DNA from: Magnetospirillum molischianum DSM 120
Lineage (GTDB): Bacteria; Pseudomonadota; Alphaproteobacteria; Rhodospirillales; Magnetospirillaceae
Direction of reading: 5' to 3'
Length of the DNA: 45,486 nucleotides
Assembly (NCBI RefSeq): GCF_000294655.1
Contig: NZ_CAHP01000010.1
Coordinates: 31-45,516 of the forward strand
Positions 1-8,949 of the stretch are shown here, piece after piece. The position numbers and the translations under genes are program-made. The notes beneath the pieces were generated by a model. That model made no database searches, was not told the DNA's origin, and saw only the letters and a program-made list of their open reading frames with translations. Position 1 is the first letter of the stretch. The number at the start of each line of letters is the position of its first letter.

Positions 1-2094
1 GCCCAGCAACAACTTGTCGATGCGCTGGAGAGTCTGGCTGACGCGATCGCGGTCTATGATTCCAACGATCATCTGGTGATTAGCAACGCTGCTTATCGCG
101 GCTTGTTGAAGATCGACCAGGAAACGGCGGAAGGCGACGTAACCTTCCGCGACGTCATCACTTATGCCTACGATCACCGCTTGTTCAACATCGGCGGGCG
201 GAGTTTCGATACCTGGATCGACGACCGGGTTCACCGCCACCGCGATGCCAACGGCGAGGCATTTATCATCCAGACCAACGATGGCCGCTGGTTCCAGAGC
301 CGTGAATTTCCGACACGCGAGGGCGGCGTGGTTTCTGTTCGCACCGATATCACCGAGTTGAAGCGGCGCGAGGAGGAGCTCGACATATTGAGGCGGCGCT
401 ATGCCCTGATCCTGGGGGCCGCCGGTGAGGGGATTCTGGGGCTGGACCGCGATGGGATGGTGACCTTCGCCAATCCAGCGGCGACGTCCCTGCTCGGTTA
501 TCCAGACGAGACGATAGCCGGTTCCGGCCTGCTCGACCTGATGGGCGAGACCGCCCTTGCGGGCGAGACTGCCGCCGCCCCCGGCATCGTCGCTGCATGC
601 CGCGACGGCCGCACCGAGACCGGATACGGCCACACCATTATACGGGGCGATTCCCACCCTCTCGCAATCGATTATTATGTCGGGCCGATCGTCGAGTCCG
701 GGAGGATCGACGGGGCCGTTCTCCTGGTCCGCGATGCCACCCTTCGCCTGCAATACGAATGGACCCTGGCCAACCAGCAGAAAGAGCTGGAACGTCAGGT
801 TGCCGAACGTACCGCTGAACTGGTCCGCGCCGTCGAGGTCCGAACCCTTGCCGAAGCCGCGTTGCGCTCCTCACGCGGACGGATGAAGGGAATCACCGAT
901 AGCCTAGTCGAAGGCGTGGTGGTAACCGACCGTCACGGACAGCTCGTCTTCGCCAATCCTTCGGCGCGGCTTTTGTTGGAATGCGGCGATGTCACCGACA
1001 TCGAAGGCTATCCGCTCGATTCCTTCGTACGGCTGGGCACCGCCGAGGGCGTGGTCGATTTTTCTCAATCTCCGTTCCGCAATGTTCTGGACGGCGAAGT
1101 TGTTCCGTCGGACAACGACGCTCGCTTTGTCCTGGCCAGCGGTCGAACTCTGCCGGTCGCCTATTCCTGTGCCCCTCTGACCGATGACGAGATCGGACGC
1201 GGGGTGATCTTGTCGTTCCGCGATATCGGTGTCCTGAAACAGGCCCAACACGAGACGATGCAATCGGCTCGGTTGGCCAGTATTGGACAGCTTGCCGCCG
1301 GGATCGCCCACGAGATCAACACCCCTATCCAGTATATCGGCGACAATCTGCGCTATCTCGACAGCGCCCTGACAAAGCTGAAAAGTGTGGTCGAGGCCGG
1401 ACGCGATCTGGCGACCCAGGCCGCCACCGCCCCCGGTCTCGCCGAGGCTGCGGAGCGGTTCGAGCAAACTGCGGCCCGCGTCAAAGTCACTCGGCTGCTG
1501 ACCGAACTACCCGATGCGGTCTCGGAATCACTGGACGGCGTGGGACAAATCGGTCGCATCGTCCTGTCGATGAAGGAATTCTCTCATCCCGGAACATCGG
1601 CCAAGACCGCCACCGACATCAACCGCGCCCTGGAAAGTACCCTGACGGTCTGTCGCAACAACTGGAAACATGTGGCGAAGATCGAGCGGGATTTCGATGC
1701 CGATCTCCCCCCCGTCAACTGCCATGCCGGTGAAATCAATCAAGTCTTTCTCAACCTGATTCTGAATGCCGCTCAGGCGATTGAAAGCTCGGGCAAACCT
1801 CTGCCGGGACAGATCGTTATATCGACTCGCCGCGACGGCGACTGGATTGAAATCCGCATCGCCGACAGTGGCACGGGAATCCCCCTGACGATCCGCGACC
1901 GGCTTTTCGACCCGTTCTTTACGACCAAACCGGTTGGTAAGGGGACCGGGCAAGGTCTGGCGATCTGCCGCGACGTAGTAACGGTCAAGCATGGCGGCAC
2001 CATCGAGGTCGGCGGCGACCCCGGCACCGGAGCGGTCTTCACCATCCGCCTGCCGCTCGGCGTCGCCTCGGTCGCCGAGGAGAGTGCGGCATGA
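1..2094 (+). CDS. PAS-domain sensor histidine kinase (5' end outside window)
   Basis: The reading frame is open from the first base, so the true start lies upstream; the GTG at 76 falls inside a PAS-like fold and is not a credible start. Seen: an N-terminal PAS-like region, a second PAS around codons 130-245 (AGEGILGLDRDG, then FANPAATSLLGY), a coiled-coil linker (QKELERQVAERTAEL), a third PAS (VEGVVVTDRHGQ), an H-box with the phospho-acceptor His in GIAHEINTPIQ, an N-box (NLILNAAQAI), and G-boxes DSGTGIP and GTGQGLAI. There is no transmembrane segment in the visible part, so it is probably cytoplasmic unless the missing N-terminus adds one. It overlaps the next gene by ATGA and should phosphorylate one or both downstream receiver proteins. 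The ligand is unknown. Confidence 0.93.
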   Translation, partial: AQQQLVDALESLADAIAVYDSNDHLVISNAAYRGLLKIDQETAEGDVTFRDVITYAYDHRLFNIGGRSFDTWIDDRVHRHRDANGEAFIIQTNDGRWFQSREFPTREGGVVSVRTDITELKRREEELDILRRRYALILGAAGEGILGLDRDGMVTFANPAATSLLGYPDETIAGSGLLDLMGETALAGETAAAPGIVAACRDGRTETGYGHTIIRGDSHPLAIDYYVGPIVESGRIDGAVLLVRDATLRLQYEWTLANQQKELERQVAERTAELVRAVEVRTLAEAALRSSRGRMKGITDSLVEGVVVTDRHGQLVFANPSARLLLECGDVTDIEGYPLDSFVRLGTAEGVVDFSQSPFRNVLDGEVVPSDNDARFVLASGRTLPVAYSCAPLTDDEIGRGVILSFRDIGVLKQAQHETMQSARLASIGQLAAGIAHEINTPIQYIGDNLRYLDSALTKLKSVVEAGRDLATQAATAPGLAEAAERFEQTAARVKVTRLLTELPDAVSESLDGVGQIGRIVLSMKEFSHPGTSAKTATDINRALESTLTVCRNNWKHVAKIERDFDADLPPVNCHAGEINQVFLNLILNAAQAIESSGKPLPGQIVISTRRDGDWIEIRIADSGTGIPLTIRDRLFDPFFTTKPVGKGTGQGLAICRDVVTVKHGGTIEVGGDPGTGAVFTIRLPLGVASVAEESAA

Positions 2095-3305
2095 CCCTCC
2101 CACCAACCCGGATCGCTTTCGTCGATGACGACCCTCACGTCCTGCGCGGTATCCGCAGGGCGATGGCGGATCAAGAAGACTCTTGGGAAATGGAGTTCTT
2201 CGCCTCGGGTGAGGAAGCGCTGGTCGAAATCCGCCGCCAGCCCTTTGACGTCGTAGTCTCGGACATGAGAATGCCGGGAATGGATGGGGCCACCTTGCTT
2301 AGCCATGTCCGCGCCCTCAATCCGGCGACGATCCGGGTGATTCTATCGGGCTATGCCGATGCCGATGCAGTACTGCGAACGGTTGGGCCTGCCCACACCT
2401 ACCTCGCCAAGCCCTGCGATGCCGAGACCTTGCTTAAGGCTCTGCACCGCCAGATCTCTTTGCGCTCGCTGCTTGATACCCCCGCCTTGCATGCCACCCT
2501 GGCCGGATTGACCAACCTGCCCAGCCTGCCCGAGATCTATGGGCGGCTCCAGGCGGAATTGATCTCTCCCGATTGTTCGCCAAAGACGGTCGCCGACATC
2601 ATCGCCCAAGACATGGCGATGACGGCCCAGGTTCTGAAGGTAACCAACTCGGCCTATTTCTCTGCCGCGAGCAGAATCACCACGCCGTTGCACGCGGTTC
2701 GGATGCTGGGGATCGAAGTGATCCAGGCACTGGTGCTGCAAGCCGGGCTGTTCCGCCAGTTCGCGGGCAAACCGGATCTGGCGCCGCTCCTGGAGGCCTT
2801 GACCAAGCGCGGCCTTGAGATCTCGGCGCTGGCAGAGCGAATCGCCGCCACCGAGGGCGGTGATGTCGCCACGGCCAAATCAGCCCAGATTGCGGCAATG
2901 TTGGCCGATATCGGCGGCATCGTGCTGCTCGACGCTCACCCCGCCGAATATCAGGTGATGTTGGCTGGTCTGACACCGGATGAGACGCTCCACCAAGCCG
3001 AGATCGCGACCTTTGGAGCCAGTCACGCCGCAATCGGCGGCTATCTCCTTGGATTATGGGGATTTTCCGACCTCGTGGTCGAAGCCCTGGTTTATCATTG
3101 CGCCCCGTCGGCTTGTCCCGGTCGTGACAATCTTGCCCTGACAGCCCTTCACGCCGCCTCTGTCCTGGGGCCGCCCTCGCCGCTGCTCCCACCCGGCAGC
3201 CGAATCGACCGCAAACTCGACATGACCTATCTTATCGAGGCCAGACATGACGGCCACATCCCCTTGTGGCGAGATCTGGCAGGGAAAGATCATAACGGGG
3301 ATTGA
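2091..3305 (+). CDS. Response regulator with C-terminal HDOD domain
   Basis: 404 residues. The N-terminal receiver domain (about 1-125) has the acidic pocket FVDDDPHV, the phospho-acceptor Asp in VVVSDMRMPG and the conserved Lys in YLAKPCD. Residues about 140-340 form an HDOD domain, recognisable by LPSLPEIYGRLQAEL, IIAQDMAMTAQVLKVTNSAYF and AVRMLGIEVIQAL. HDOD domains are HD-like folds, usually without catalytic activity, found in signalling proteins. The start overlaps the kinase stop (ATGA), indicating translational coupling. It presumably receives phosphate from the upstream kinase. The output partner is unknown. Confidence 0.92.
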   Translation: MTLPPTRIAFVDDDPHVLRGIRRAMADQEDSWEMEFFASGEEALVEIRRQPFDVVVSDMRMPGMDGATLLSHVRALNPATIRVILSGYADADAVLRTVGPAHTYLAKPCDAETLLKALHRQISLRSLLDTPALHATLAGLTNLPSLPEIYGRLQAELISPDCSPKTVADIIAQDMAMTAQVLKVTNSAYFSAASRITTPLHAVRMLGIEVIQALVLQAGLFRQFAGKPDLAPLLEALTKRGLEISALAERIAATEGGDVATAKSAQIAAMLADIGGIVLLDAHPAEYQVMLAGLTPDETLHQAEIATFGASHAAIGGYLLGLWGFSDLVVEALVYHCAPSACPGRDNLALTALHAASVLGPPSPLLPPGSRIDRKLDMTYLIEARHDGHIPLWRDLAGKDHNGD

Positions 3306-3307
3306 AA

Positions 3308-4450
3308 ATGACAGAGCGCGTTCTTCTGATCGACGACGATTCCCATCTTTTATCGGCGCTCCGCCGCCAGTTCGACGATGAATTCGATCTCGTCACGGCA
3401 ACGGAAGGAGCTGCCGCTATCGAAGCCGTGCGAACCGGGGCGCCATTCGCCGTAGCGATCTCTGACATGCGGATGCCTGGCATGGATGGGGTCGAAACAC
3501 TGAAGGCGATCCGCGCCTTGGCCCCCGATACGGTGCGGATGATGCTAACCGGCAATGCCGACCAAACCACCGCGATTGATGCGATTAATCACGGCGCGAT
3601 CCTGCGCTTTTACACCAAGCCCTGCCCCACCGATCAGTTGCGCGAAGGAATCCTGGCTGGTATCGAGCAGTACCGCCTTATTACCGCCGAGCGCGATCTG
3701 CTGGAAAAGACTCTAACCGGCAGCCTGAAGGTTCTGGTCGATGTGGTCTCGATGAACGACCCGGTTGGCCATCAATTGGCGGTGCGGCTGCGCGAATGGG
3801 TGCGATTGCTGGCGGTCGAGATGCGGATGTCAACCCGCTGGCAGCTTGAAATTGCCGCGACCCTGATCGGGATCGGTCAAGTAGCGATCCCGACCGAAAT
3901 CACCGCCCGTCTGCGCGCAGGGGAGGATCTGAGCGAAATCGAACGTCAGATTGTCGAACGCGCCCCCGAGGCGGCGCGTAATCTCGTGTCAAACATCCCC
4001 CGCCTCGAAAAGGTAGCGGAAATTCTCTACTATCAGGATAAGGGCTTCGATGGCAGCGGATTCCCCCCCAACGGCCCGTCTGGCGATGAAATCCCCTTCG
4101 ATGCACGGCTGTTGCGGGTCTTGAAGGATCTCGCCGTTGCCAGTGCCGGAGGACCGCTTTCCCGTGCCGCTTTCACGGCGCTGGAAGCCCATCGCGAACG
4201 CTACGATCCGCGCCTGCTGGCCGGAGTCCGGATGGCGCTGGAAAAGACTCTATCGACCGAAGCGCCGACAGTGATCGAAGTCCCTCTTGCCTCGTTGCGA
4301 GTGGGACAGACGATCCTCTCCGACATTCGTCAGACCAACGGGCATTTGATTCTTGCCGCGAACAGCCAGATTTCCAATCTCCAGCTTGAACGCCTGCGCA
4401 ATCTGCGCCGGATCGTCACCTTCATCGAGCCGATCAAGGTCCGGGCTTAG
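3308..4450 (+). CDS. Response regulator with degenerate HD-GYP-type output domain
   Basis: About 380 residues. The ATG at 3308 is preferred over the TTG at 3302 because the GGGG tract at about 3296-3299 is then well spaced. The receiver has the acidic pair LLIDDDSH, the acceptor Asp in VAISDMRMPG and Lys in YTKPCP. The second half aligns by eye with an HD-GYP domain but the metal ligands are changed: the usual HDIGK is replaced by IGIGQ in ATLIGIGQVAIP, and the usual HHE..DG.GYP becomes YYQDKGFDGSGFP. A C-terminal extension (residues about 320-380) resembles the small domain that follows many HD domains in such regulators (VGQTILSDI). I infer a non-catalytic, signalling-only output. It is the last gene of the three-gene operon and converges on the PBP1A gene. 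Confidence 0.88.
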   Translation: MTERVLLIDDDSHLLSALRRQFDDEFDLVTATEGAAAIEAVRTGAPFAVAISDMRMPGMDGVETLKAIRALAPDTVRMMLTGNADQTTAIDAINHGAILRFYTKPCPTDQLREGILAGIEQYRLITAERDLLEKTLTGSLKVLVDVVSMNDPVGHQLAVRLREWVRLLAVEMRMSTRWQLEIAATLIGIGQVAIPTEITARLRAGEDLSEIERQIVERAPEAARNLVSNIPRLEKVAEILYYQDKGFDGSGFPPNGPSGDEIPFDARLLRVLKDLAVASAGGPLSRAAFTALEAHRERYDPRLLAGVRMALEKTLSTEAPTVIEVPLASLRVGQTILSDIRQTNGHLILAANSQISNLQLERLRNLRRIVTFIEPIKVRA

Positions 4451-4464
4451 GACAAGCCCGGACC
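4438..4464. terminator. Perfect hairpin between convergent genes, no U-tract
   Basis: An 11-bp perfect stem (4438-4448 with 4454-4464) around a 5-nt loop overlaps the stop codon of the upstream response-regulator gene and sits 7 nt from the stop of the convergent PBP1A gene. No T-run follows on either strand, so this is a candidate bidirectional transcript end or RNA-stabilising hairpin rather than a classical intrinsic terminator. Confidence 0.5.
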
Positions 4465-4470
4465 TGAGTC

Positions 4471-7029
4471 TCAGTACAGACCGCCTGCGGACGGAGCCGC
4501 CGATGGCGCGGTCATAACGGGGGCCGATGGCTCAAGAGGAGACGCTGGAACAGTCGGGTCGGCTCCGGGAACAACTTCCATCGGCTCCGGACTGGCGCCT
4601 TCCTCGGCCCCAAGATAGGGGGCGAAGCTGAAGCCGCCATCGGCGGACCCATCGCCTTCCAAAACGCCTTCATCGTCGCCGGGCATGCGATCGGCGCCCT
4701 TGAACGCCTCATAGATCGATCTCGTGTCGCCCGGCATCGTCGGACGTCCGGTACGGGGATCGACCCGGACCAACCGAACGCCGGAAGGCATACGGAACGG
4801 AGTCGCGGGCTTGTCCTTCAGCGCTTCCATCATGAAGTCGCGGAAGATCGGCGCGGCGACCGAACCGCCGGTTTCCTTTGGCCCCAACGAAGCTGGATCG
4901 TCAAAGCCGACGAAGACACCGACAGCCAGATCGGGCGAGAAGCCGACGAACCAGACGTCGTTCGAATCGTTCGAGGTGCCGGTCTTGCCGGCCAGCGGCT
5001 TGCCGACCGCCTTGACCGAAGAGCCGGTGCCGCGCTGGACAACGCCTTCGAGGATGCTGACCATCTGATAGGCCGAAACCGGATCGACCATCTGTTCGCG
5101 GATATCCGGCAAAGATGGCATGTCCTGTCCCGAATAGCGCGGGGCCGAGCAGCCTTCGCAGAAACGCAAATCGTGGGAGAAGATGGTCTTGCCGTTACGG
5201 TCCTGGATACGGTCGATCAGGGTCGGGCGCAATTTCTTGCCGCCATTGACCAGCATCGCATAGGCGGCGGTCAGGCGGAGCGGCGTGGTCTCGCCCGCTC
5301 CAAGCGCCATCGCCAATTGATGCGGCAAATTGTCATAGATGCCGAAGCGCTCTGACATATTGGCGACTTTTTCCATCCCCAACGCCTGGGCAAGACGGAC
5401 GGTCATCAGGTTTCGCGACTTTTCGAGACCAACGCGAAGAGTGGTCGGCCCCAGGTAATCGTTGTTGTAGTTCCTGGGCCGCCACATCGGAAGCCCCGGC
5501 CCTTGCGACAGGGCGACCGGGGCATCAAGCACCAGCGAAGACGGGGTGTATCCGCTTTCTAGCGCCGACAAATAGATGAACGGCTTGAACGACGAGCCGG
5601 GTTGGCGCATCGCCTGACTGGCGCGATTGAACTGGCTTTTCCCATAAGACCAGCCACCGATCATCGCCAGAACACGACCTGTATGAGGGTCGATCGCGAC
5701 CAACGCGCCTTCGACCTTGGGCACTTGGCGCAGGGTATAGCTCGCCGCCCCATAGGGCCGACCGTCGTCGCTTTTGCCGACAGCTTCCACCAGGATGACG
5801 TCGCCTGGAGCCAGGATATCGCTCGGACGGCGCGGCACCGGCCCGAGGCTACGCTTGTCCAGAACTCGGCGGGCCCATTTGAGTTCGGTGATCGGCAAGT
5901 GACCGGCGTGACCGTCAGCCAGGGTCAGGACCGCCTCGGAATCGGTCACGGCGGTAACAACCGCCATCTCCCAATCCTCGGCCCCACCGGGGCGCGGGAT
6001 CGTTGCCAATGCCCGCACCGGATCGGTTCCTGACGGGATACGGCCAAGCGGGCCGCGCCAGCCGTGGCGGCGGTCATACTGCAACAGCCCGCGCCGCAGA
6101 ACCCGCGTGCCCATGGCCTGAAGCTCGGCATCCATCGAGGCGCGCACCACCAGCCCGCCACGATAGAGCGCGGCCTCGCCGTATTTGGCCTGAAGCTCGC
6201 GGCGAATATCCTCGGCGAAATAGTCCGCCCCTTGAGTCGCCTGCATCTCTTTGCGGGAGCGGACGTCAAGCGGCTGGGCCAGAGCGAGCTGATATTCCGA
6301 CGCCGTGATCTTACCGTCCTCGGCCATTCGCCCCAGCACCCAGTCGCGGCGTTCCCGCGCGGCCTGGGGGTGACGGAACGGATTATAATTGTTAGGCGCT
6401 TTCGGCAATGCCGCCAGATAGGCGGCCTCGGCCGGGGTCAGTTCGTCCAACCCTTTGTCGAAATAATTAAGCGCCGCCGCCGCCACGCCATACGAGCCAG
6501 AACCTAGATAGATTTCATTGAGATAGAGTTCGAGGATGTGATCCTTGGTGAAAGCGCGTTCGATCCGAAGTGCGAGAATCGCCTCCTTGACCTTGCGCTC
6601 GATCGACACCTCGTTGGTCAACAAAAAGTTCTTGGCGACCTGCTGAGTGATCGTTGAGGCACCGACCGGACGACGGTCGGCCCCGATCCCCTTGTTCCGC
6701 ACATTGACGACGATAGCACGGGCGATGCCGACCGGATCGATGCCGGGATGGGTATAGAAGCTCTTATCTTCCGCAGACAGGAAAGCGTCCTTCACCATCT
6801 GTGGAATCGCCGGAAGCGGCACGAACACACGCTTTTCGACCGCATATTCCGCCACCAGCCGACCGTCGCCGCCATAGACCCGCGTCGTCACCGGCGGATC
6901 GTAATTGGCCAATTGATGGTAGTCGGGCAGATCGCGTCCGAAATGCCAGAACGCGAACAGCACTCCCCCCGTCATCGTGATGGCAAGCAGCAAGACCAGA
7001 CTGATGACGGCGAGCAGGAAACGGAACAT
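4471..7029 (-). CDS. mrcA: Class A penicillin-binding protein 1A (transglycosylase/transpeptidase)
   Basis: 852 residues from the ATG at 7029, which has GGAGG 11 nt upstream; an upstream in-frame GTG at 7086 has no ribosome site. It is a bifunctional peptidoglycan synthase. Seen: an N-terminal membrane anchor (MFRFLLAVISLVLLLAITM), a GT51 glycosyltransferase domain with EDKSFYTHPGID, GASTITQQVAKN and LELYLNEIYLGSGSYG, then a long insertion and the transpeptidase with SxxK in GSSFKPF, SxN in EKSRNLM and KTG in AGKTGTSND. The tail is Pro/Ala/Glu-rich. It lies downstream of cpoB on the same strand with a 96-bp gap and a strong hairpin between. In E. coli CpoB modulates a class A PBP (PBP1B), so the adjacency may be functional. 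The length is normal for the family. Confidence 0.96.
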   Translation of the reverse strand: MFRFLLAVISLVLLLAITMTGGVLFAFWHFGRDLPDYHQLANYDPPVTTRVYGGDGRLVAEYAVEKRVFVPLPAIPQMVKDAFLSAEDKSFYTHPGIDPVGIARAIVVNVRNKGIGADRRPVGASTITQQVAKNFLLTNEVSIERKVKEAILALRIERAFTKDHILELYLNEIYLGSGSYGVAAAALNYFDKGLDELTPAEAAYLAALPKAPNNYNPFRHPQAARERRDWVLGRMAEDGKITASEYQLALAQPLDVRSRKEMQATQGADYFAEDIRRELQAKYGEAALYRGGLVVRASMDAELQAMGTRVLRRGLLQYDRRHGWRGPLGRIPSGTDPVRALATIPRPGGAEDWEMAVVTAVTDSEAVLTLADGHAGHLPITELKWARRVLDKRSLGPVPRRPSDILAPGDVILVEAVGKSDDGRPYGAASYTLRQVPKVEGALVAIDPHTGRVLAMIGGWSYGKSQFNRASQAMRQPGSSFKPFIYLSALESGYTPSSLVLDAPVALSQGPGLPMWRPRNYNNDYLGPTTLRVGLEKSRNLMTVRLAQALGMEKVANMSERFGIYDNLPHQLAMALGAGETTPLRLTAAYAMLVNGGKKLRPTLIDRIQDRNGKTIFSHDLRFCEGCSAPRYSGQDMPSLPDIREQMVDPVSAYQMVSILEGVVQRGTGSSVKAVGKPLAGKTGTSNDSNDVWFVGFSPDLAVGVFVGFDDPASLGPKETGGSVAAPIFRDFMMEALKDKPATPFRMPSGVRLVRVDPRTGRPTMPGDTRSIYEAFKGADRMPGDDEGVLEGDGSADGGFSFAPYLGAEEGASPEPMEVVPGADPTVPASPLEPSAPVMTAPSAAPSAGGLY

Positions 7030-7110
7030 CGGAAACGAAACCTCCGGCAGCCGGTCCGGACGGCCGGACCTCGCGGGTGGTGACACCTGGGGAACATACC
7101 CAACAGGCGC

Positions 7111-7125
7111 GGGGGCGCTGCCCCC
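7111..7125 (-). terminator. GC hairpin directly after cpoB stop
   Basis: A perfect 6-bp G/C stem (7111-7116 with 7120-7125, 3-nt loop) touches the cpoB stop codon at 7126. There is no U-tract. It could attenuate read-through into the PBP1A gene or protect the 3' end. Confidence 0.35.
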
Positions 7126-8085
7126 TTACTTGCAGCCTAAACGCTGGCGGTCGGCACTGGCGGCCCGCTTGACCCGGTCGGGCATGGTGGGATGCTCGGC
7201 AAACAGCAGGGCATAAGCCCGGCAAGCCTGATCCTTCATGTCGAGCTGACCGAACGATGCGCCCAGCTTGTACAGCATGTCCGGAGCCTTGCTGTGCTTG
7301 GGATACTTCTTATAGGCTTCGCCGAACAGCCGCGCCGACTGGGCGAAATCCTTGCGCTGGGAAAAGGCGATATCGCCCAGCCAATATTGAGCGTTCCCAG
7401 CCAAGGCATGAGTGGGATAGGTCTTCAGGAAGGTCTGGAAGGCACGCTCGGCCTCGTCATACTCGCCCTTCTGCGCCAACCCATACGCCTCGTCATACGC
7501 GGATTGCGGATCTTTGGGAGCAGCCGGAGCCGGAGTGGCCGGAGTAGCAGCCGCCTTGGTGGCCGGCATCTGCCCCAGCAGCGCAGGACCGGGCGCAGGA
7601 CCGGCATTGCTGGCCGCGTTGGTTCCCGGAGCCACGGCGCCCTTGGGCGGGATCAGAACGGGAGCGCCCGCGGCGGTCGTCGGGGGTAACGGCGGAGCCG
7701 CAGTCCCCGTGGCAGCCGGCATCGACATTTGGGCGCCCTTGTTACCTCCCTCTTGAAGCTCCTTAAAGCGCAAGTCAATATCGGCCTGCATCCGCTCCAG
7801 TTGCTTGGCGAGTTGTGCCGCCTTGAAATTGGCTTCCTCGACCTTGCCGGTCAGCTGGCGGTTAAGATCTTCAAGTTCATTGATACGGTCTTCCAACCGC
7901 GATGCCTGCCCACCCGACAAAGGCGCATCCGAACCGGACGACGAGATCACGCCCCCCCCCATCGCCGGGGAACGGATCACAGTGCCGCCATAGCCTCGGG
8001 TGTCGCTTTGCGCCAGGGCCACCGCCGGAACCACGCCGACGCAGATCAGAACGGACAAGGCGGAAAAAAGGATCTGACGTCGCAA
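7126..8085 (-). CDS. cpoB: Tol-Pal system protein CpoB/YbgF, coiled coil plus TPR repeats
   Basis: The preferred start is TTG at 8085 (AAGG 9 nt upstream), which places a clean signal peptide at the N-terminus (LRRQILFSALSVLICVG...AVALAQ). A longer frame from TTG at 8151 adds 22 residues that do not look like a signal sequence. Order: signal peptide; coiled coil around residues 50-95 (RLEDRINELEDLNRQL); a Pro/Ala-rich linker; and C-terminal TPR repeats starting near DPQSAYDEAYGLAQKGEYDEAE and GNAQYWLGDIAFSQRKD. CpoB is periplasmic, binds TolA and links outer-membrane constriction to septal peptidoglycan synthesis. An intrinsic terminator separates it from pal, so its transcription may be partly independent. 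Confidence 0.92.
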   Translation of the reverse strand: MRRQILFSALSVLICVGVVPAVALAQSDTRGYGGTVIRSPAMGGGVISSSGSDAPLSGGQASRLEDRINELEDLNRQLTGKVEEANFKAAQLAKQLERMQADIDLRFKELQEGGNKGAQMSMPAATGTAAPPLPPTTAAGAPVLIPPKGAVAPGTNAASNAGPAPGPALLGQMPATKAAATPATPAPAAPKDPQSAYDEAYGLAQKGEYDEAERAFQTFLKTYPTHALAGNAQYWLGDIAFSQRKDFAQSARLFGEAYKKYPKHSKAPDMLYKLGASFGQLDMKDQACRAYALLFAEHPTMPDRVKRAASADRQRLGCK

Positions 8086-8187
8086 GGGATCCGACCTTCG
8101 ATAAGACGTTGCGCTCGCGGCAGGGCGAAGCCCGGGCCGGAACCGGGACAAACCACCGCGCGAAGAACGATGGCGGAACGGATAGAT

Positions 8188-8246
8188 AAAAAAGGGAAGG
8201 CGCCCGTCCGACCCGCCGGTCCAGGACCAGACGGACGGCGGGCGCC
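8188..8246 (-). terminator. Intrinsic terminator downstream of pal
   Basis: Read on the minus strand, an extended GC stem (8232-8246 pairing with 8199-8210, small bulge) is followed within a few bases by a run of six U (8193-8188). It lies 30 bp past the pal stop and before cpoB. Confidence 0.75.
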
Positions 8247-8276
8247 CCCTTACTCACACGTCGTGAGATATCCTGA

Positions 8277-8774
8277 TTAGTTCAGGACGGTCACGCCGCG
8301 ACGGTTCTGAGACCAGGCCGCCTCGTTCGAGCCGAGGGCAACCGGGCGCTCCTTGCCGTAGCTGACGACCTTGATACGCGAAGCGGCAACGCCGTTCGCA
8401 ATCAGGTATTCACGCACGGAATTCGCACGACGCTCGCCGAGGGCAAGGTTGTACTCACGAGTGCCGCGCTCATCAGCGTGGCCTTCGATGGTGAACGAGT
8501 AGTTCGGGTAGCTCTTCAGCCAGGCAGCCTGCTTGTCCAGGGTAGCCTTGGCATCGCCACGCACGGACGACTTGTCGAGATCAAAGAAAACCCGATCGCC
8601 GACATTGGCGATGAAGTCTTCCTTGGACCCCTTGACGAGACCAGCCGGAGCCGTACGAGCCGGCGGCGGAGCGGAAACGCCACCGCCAGAAGCGGCACCG
8701 GTGTTTTCAGGGGCGGATTCGCAAGCCGCGACCAGGGCGGCAGCGGCAACGATGCTGAGGAAACGCAGTTTCAT
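8277..8774 (-). CDS. pal: Peptidoglycan-associated lipoprotein Pal
   Basis: 165 residues from the ATG at 8774, with GGGGGAG 9 nt upstream; an in-frame ATG at 8816 lacks a ribosome site and would spoil the signal peptide. The N-terminus MKLRFLSIVAAAALVAAC is a type II signal peptide with the lipobox Cys at residue 18. The C-terminal OmpA-like domain carries FTIEGHADERGTREYN, the peptidoglycan (DAP)-binding signature, and RANSVREYLIANGV. It is an outer-membrane lipoprotein that binds peptidoglycan and TolB. It follows tolB with a 163-bp gap containing its own promoter. Confidence 0.97.
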   Translation of the reverse strand: MKLRFLSIVAAAALVAACESAPENTGAASGGGVSAPPPARTAPAGLVKGSKEDFIANVGDRVFFDLDKSSVRGDAKATLDKQAAWLKSYPNYSFTIEGHADERGTREYNLALGERRANSVREYLIANGVAASRIKVVSYGKERPVALGSNEAAWSQNRRGVTVLN

Positions 8775-8836
8775 ATTTGAGGACTCCCCCTCAATGCGAC
8801 GGGAATTGAATTCCAAGATTGAGCCTTAGAGAGCAC

Positions 8837-8854
8837 TGCCGACGGGGGTCGGCA
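8837..8854 (-). promoter_or_regulatory. Hairpin in the pal 5' untranslated leader
   Basis: A perfect 7-bp stem (8837-8843 with 8848-8854) with a GGGG/CCCC tetraloop lies within the roughly 140-nt leader predicted from the promoter at 8921-8949. It is followed by mixed sequence, not a U-tract, so a stability or translation-control role is more likely than termination. Confidence 0.4.
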
Positions 8855-8920
8855 AGCTTCCAAAATGACGCCGACCACATTGGGCGCGGCGCCATGAGGA
8901 ACAAACCCTAATCGGCGCGG

Positions 8921-8949
8921 ACTATACAAACATAATCCTAGGGAATCAA
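8921..8949 (-). promoter_or_regulatory. Sigma-70-type promoter for pal
   Basis: Minus strand: TTGATT (8949-8944), an exact 17-bp spacer, then TATAGT (8926-8921). The -35 element sits just upstream of and beside the tolB stop codon. The predicted start is near 8914, giving a leader of about 140 nt. This would let Pal be made in excess over the Tol proteins. Confidence 0.6.
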
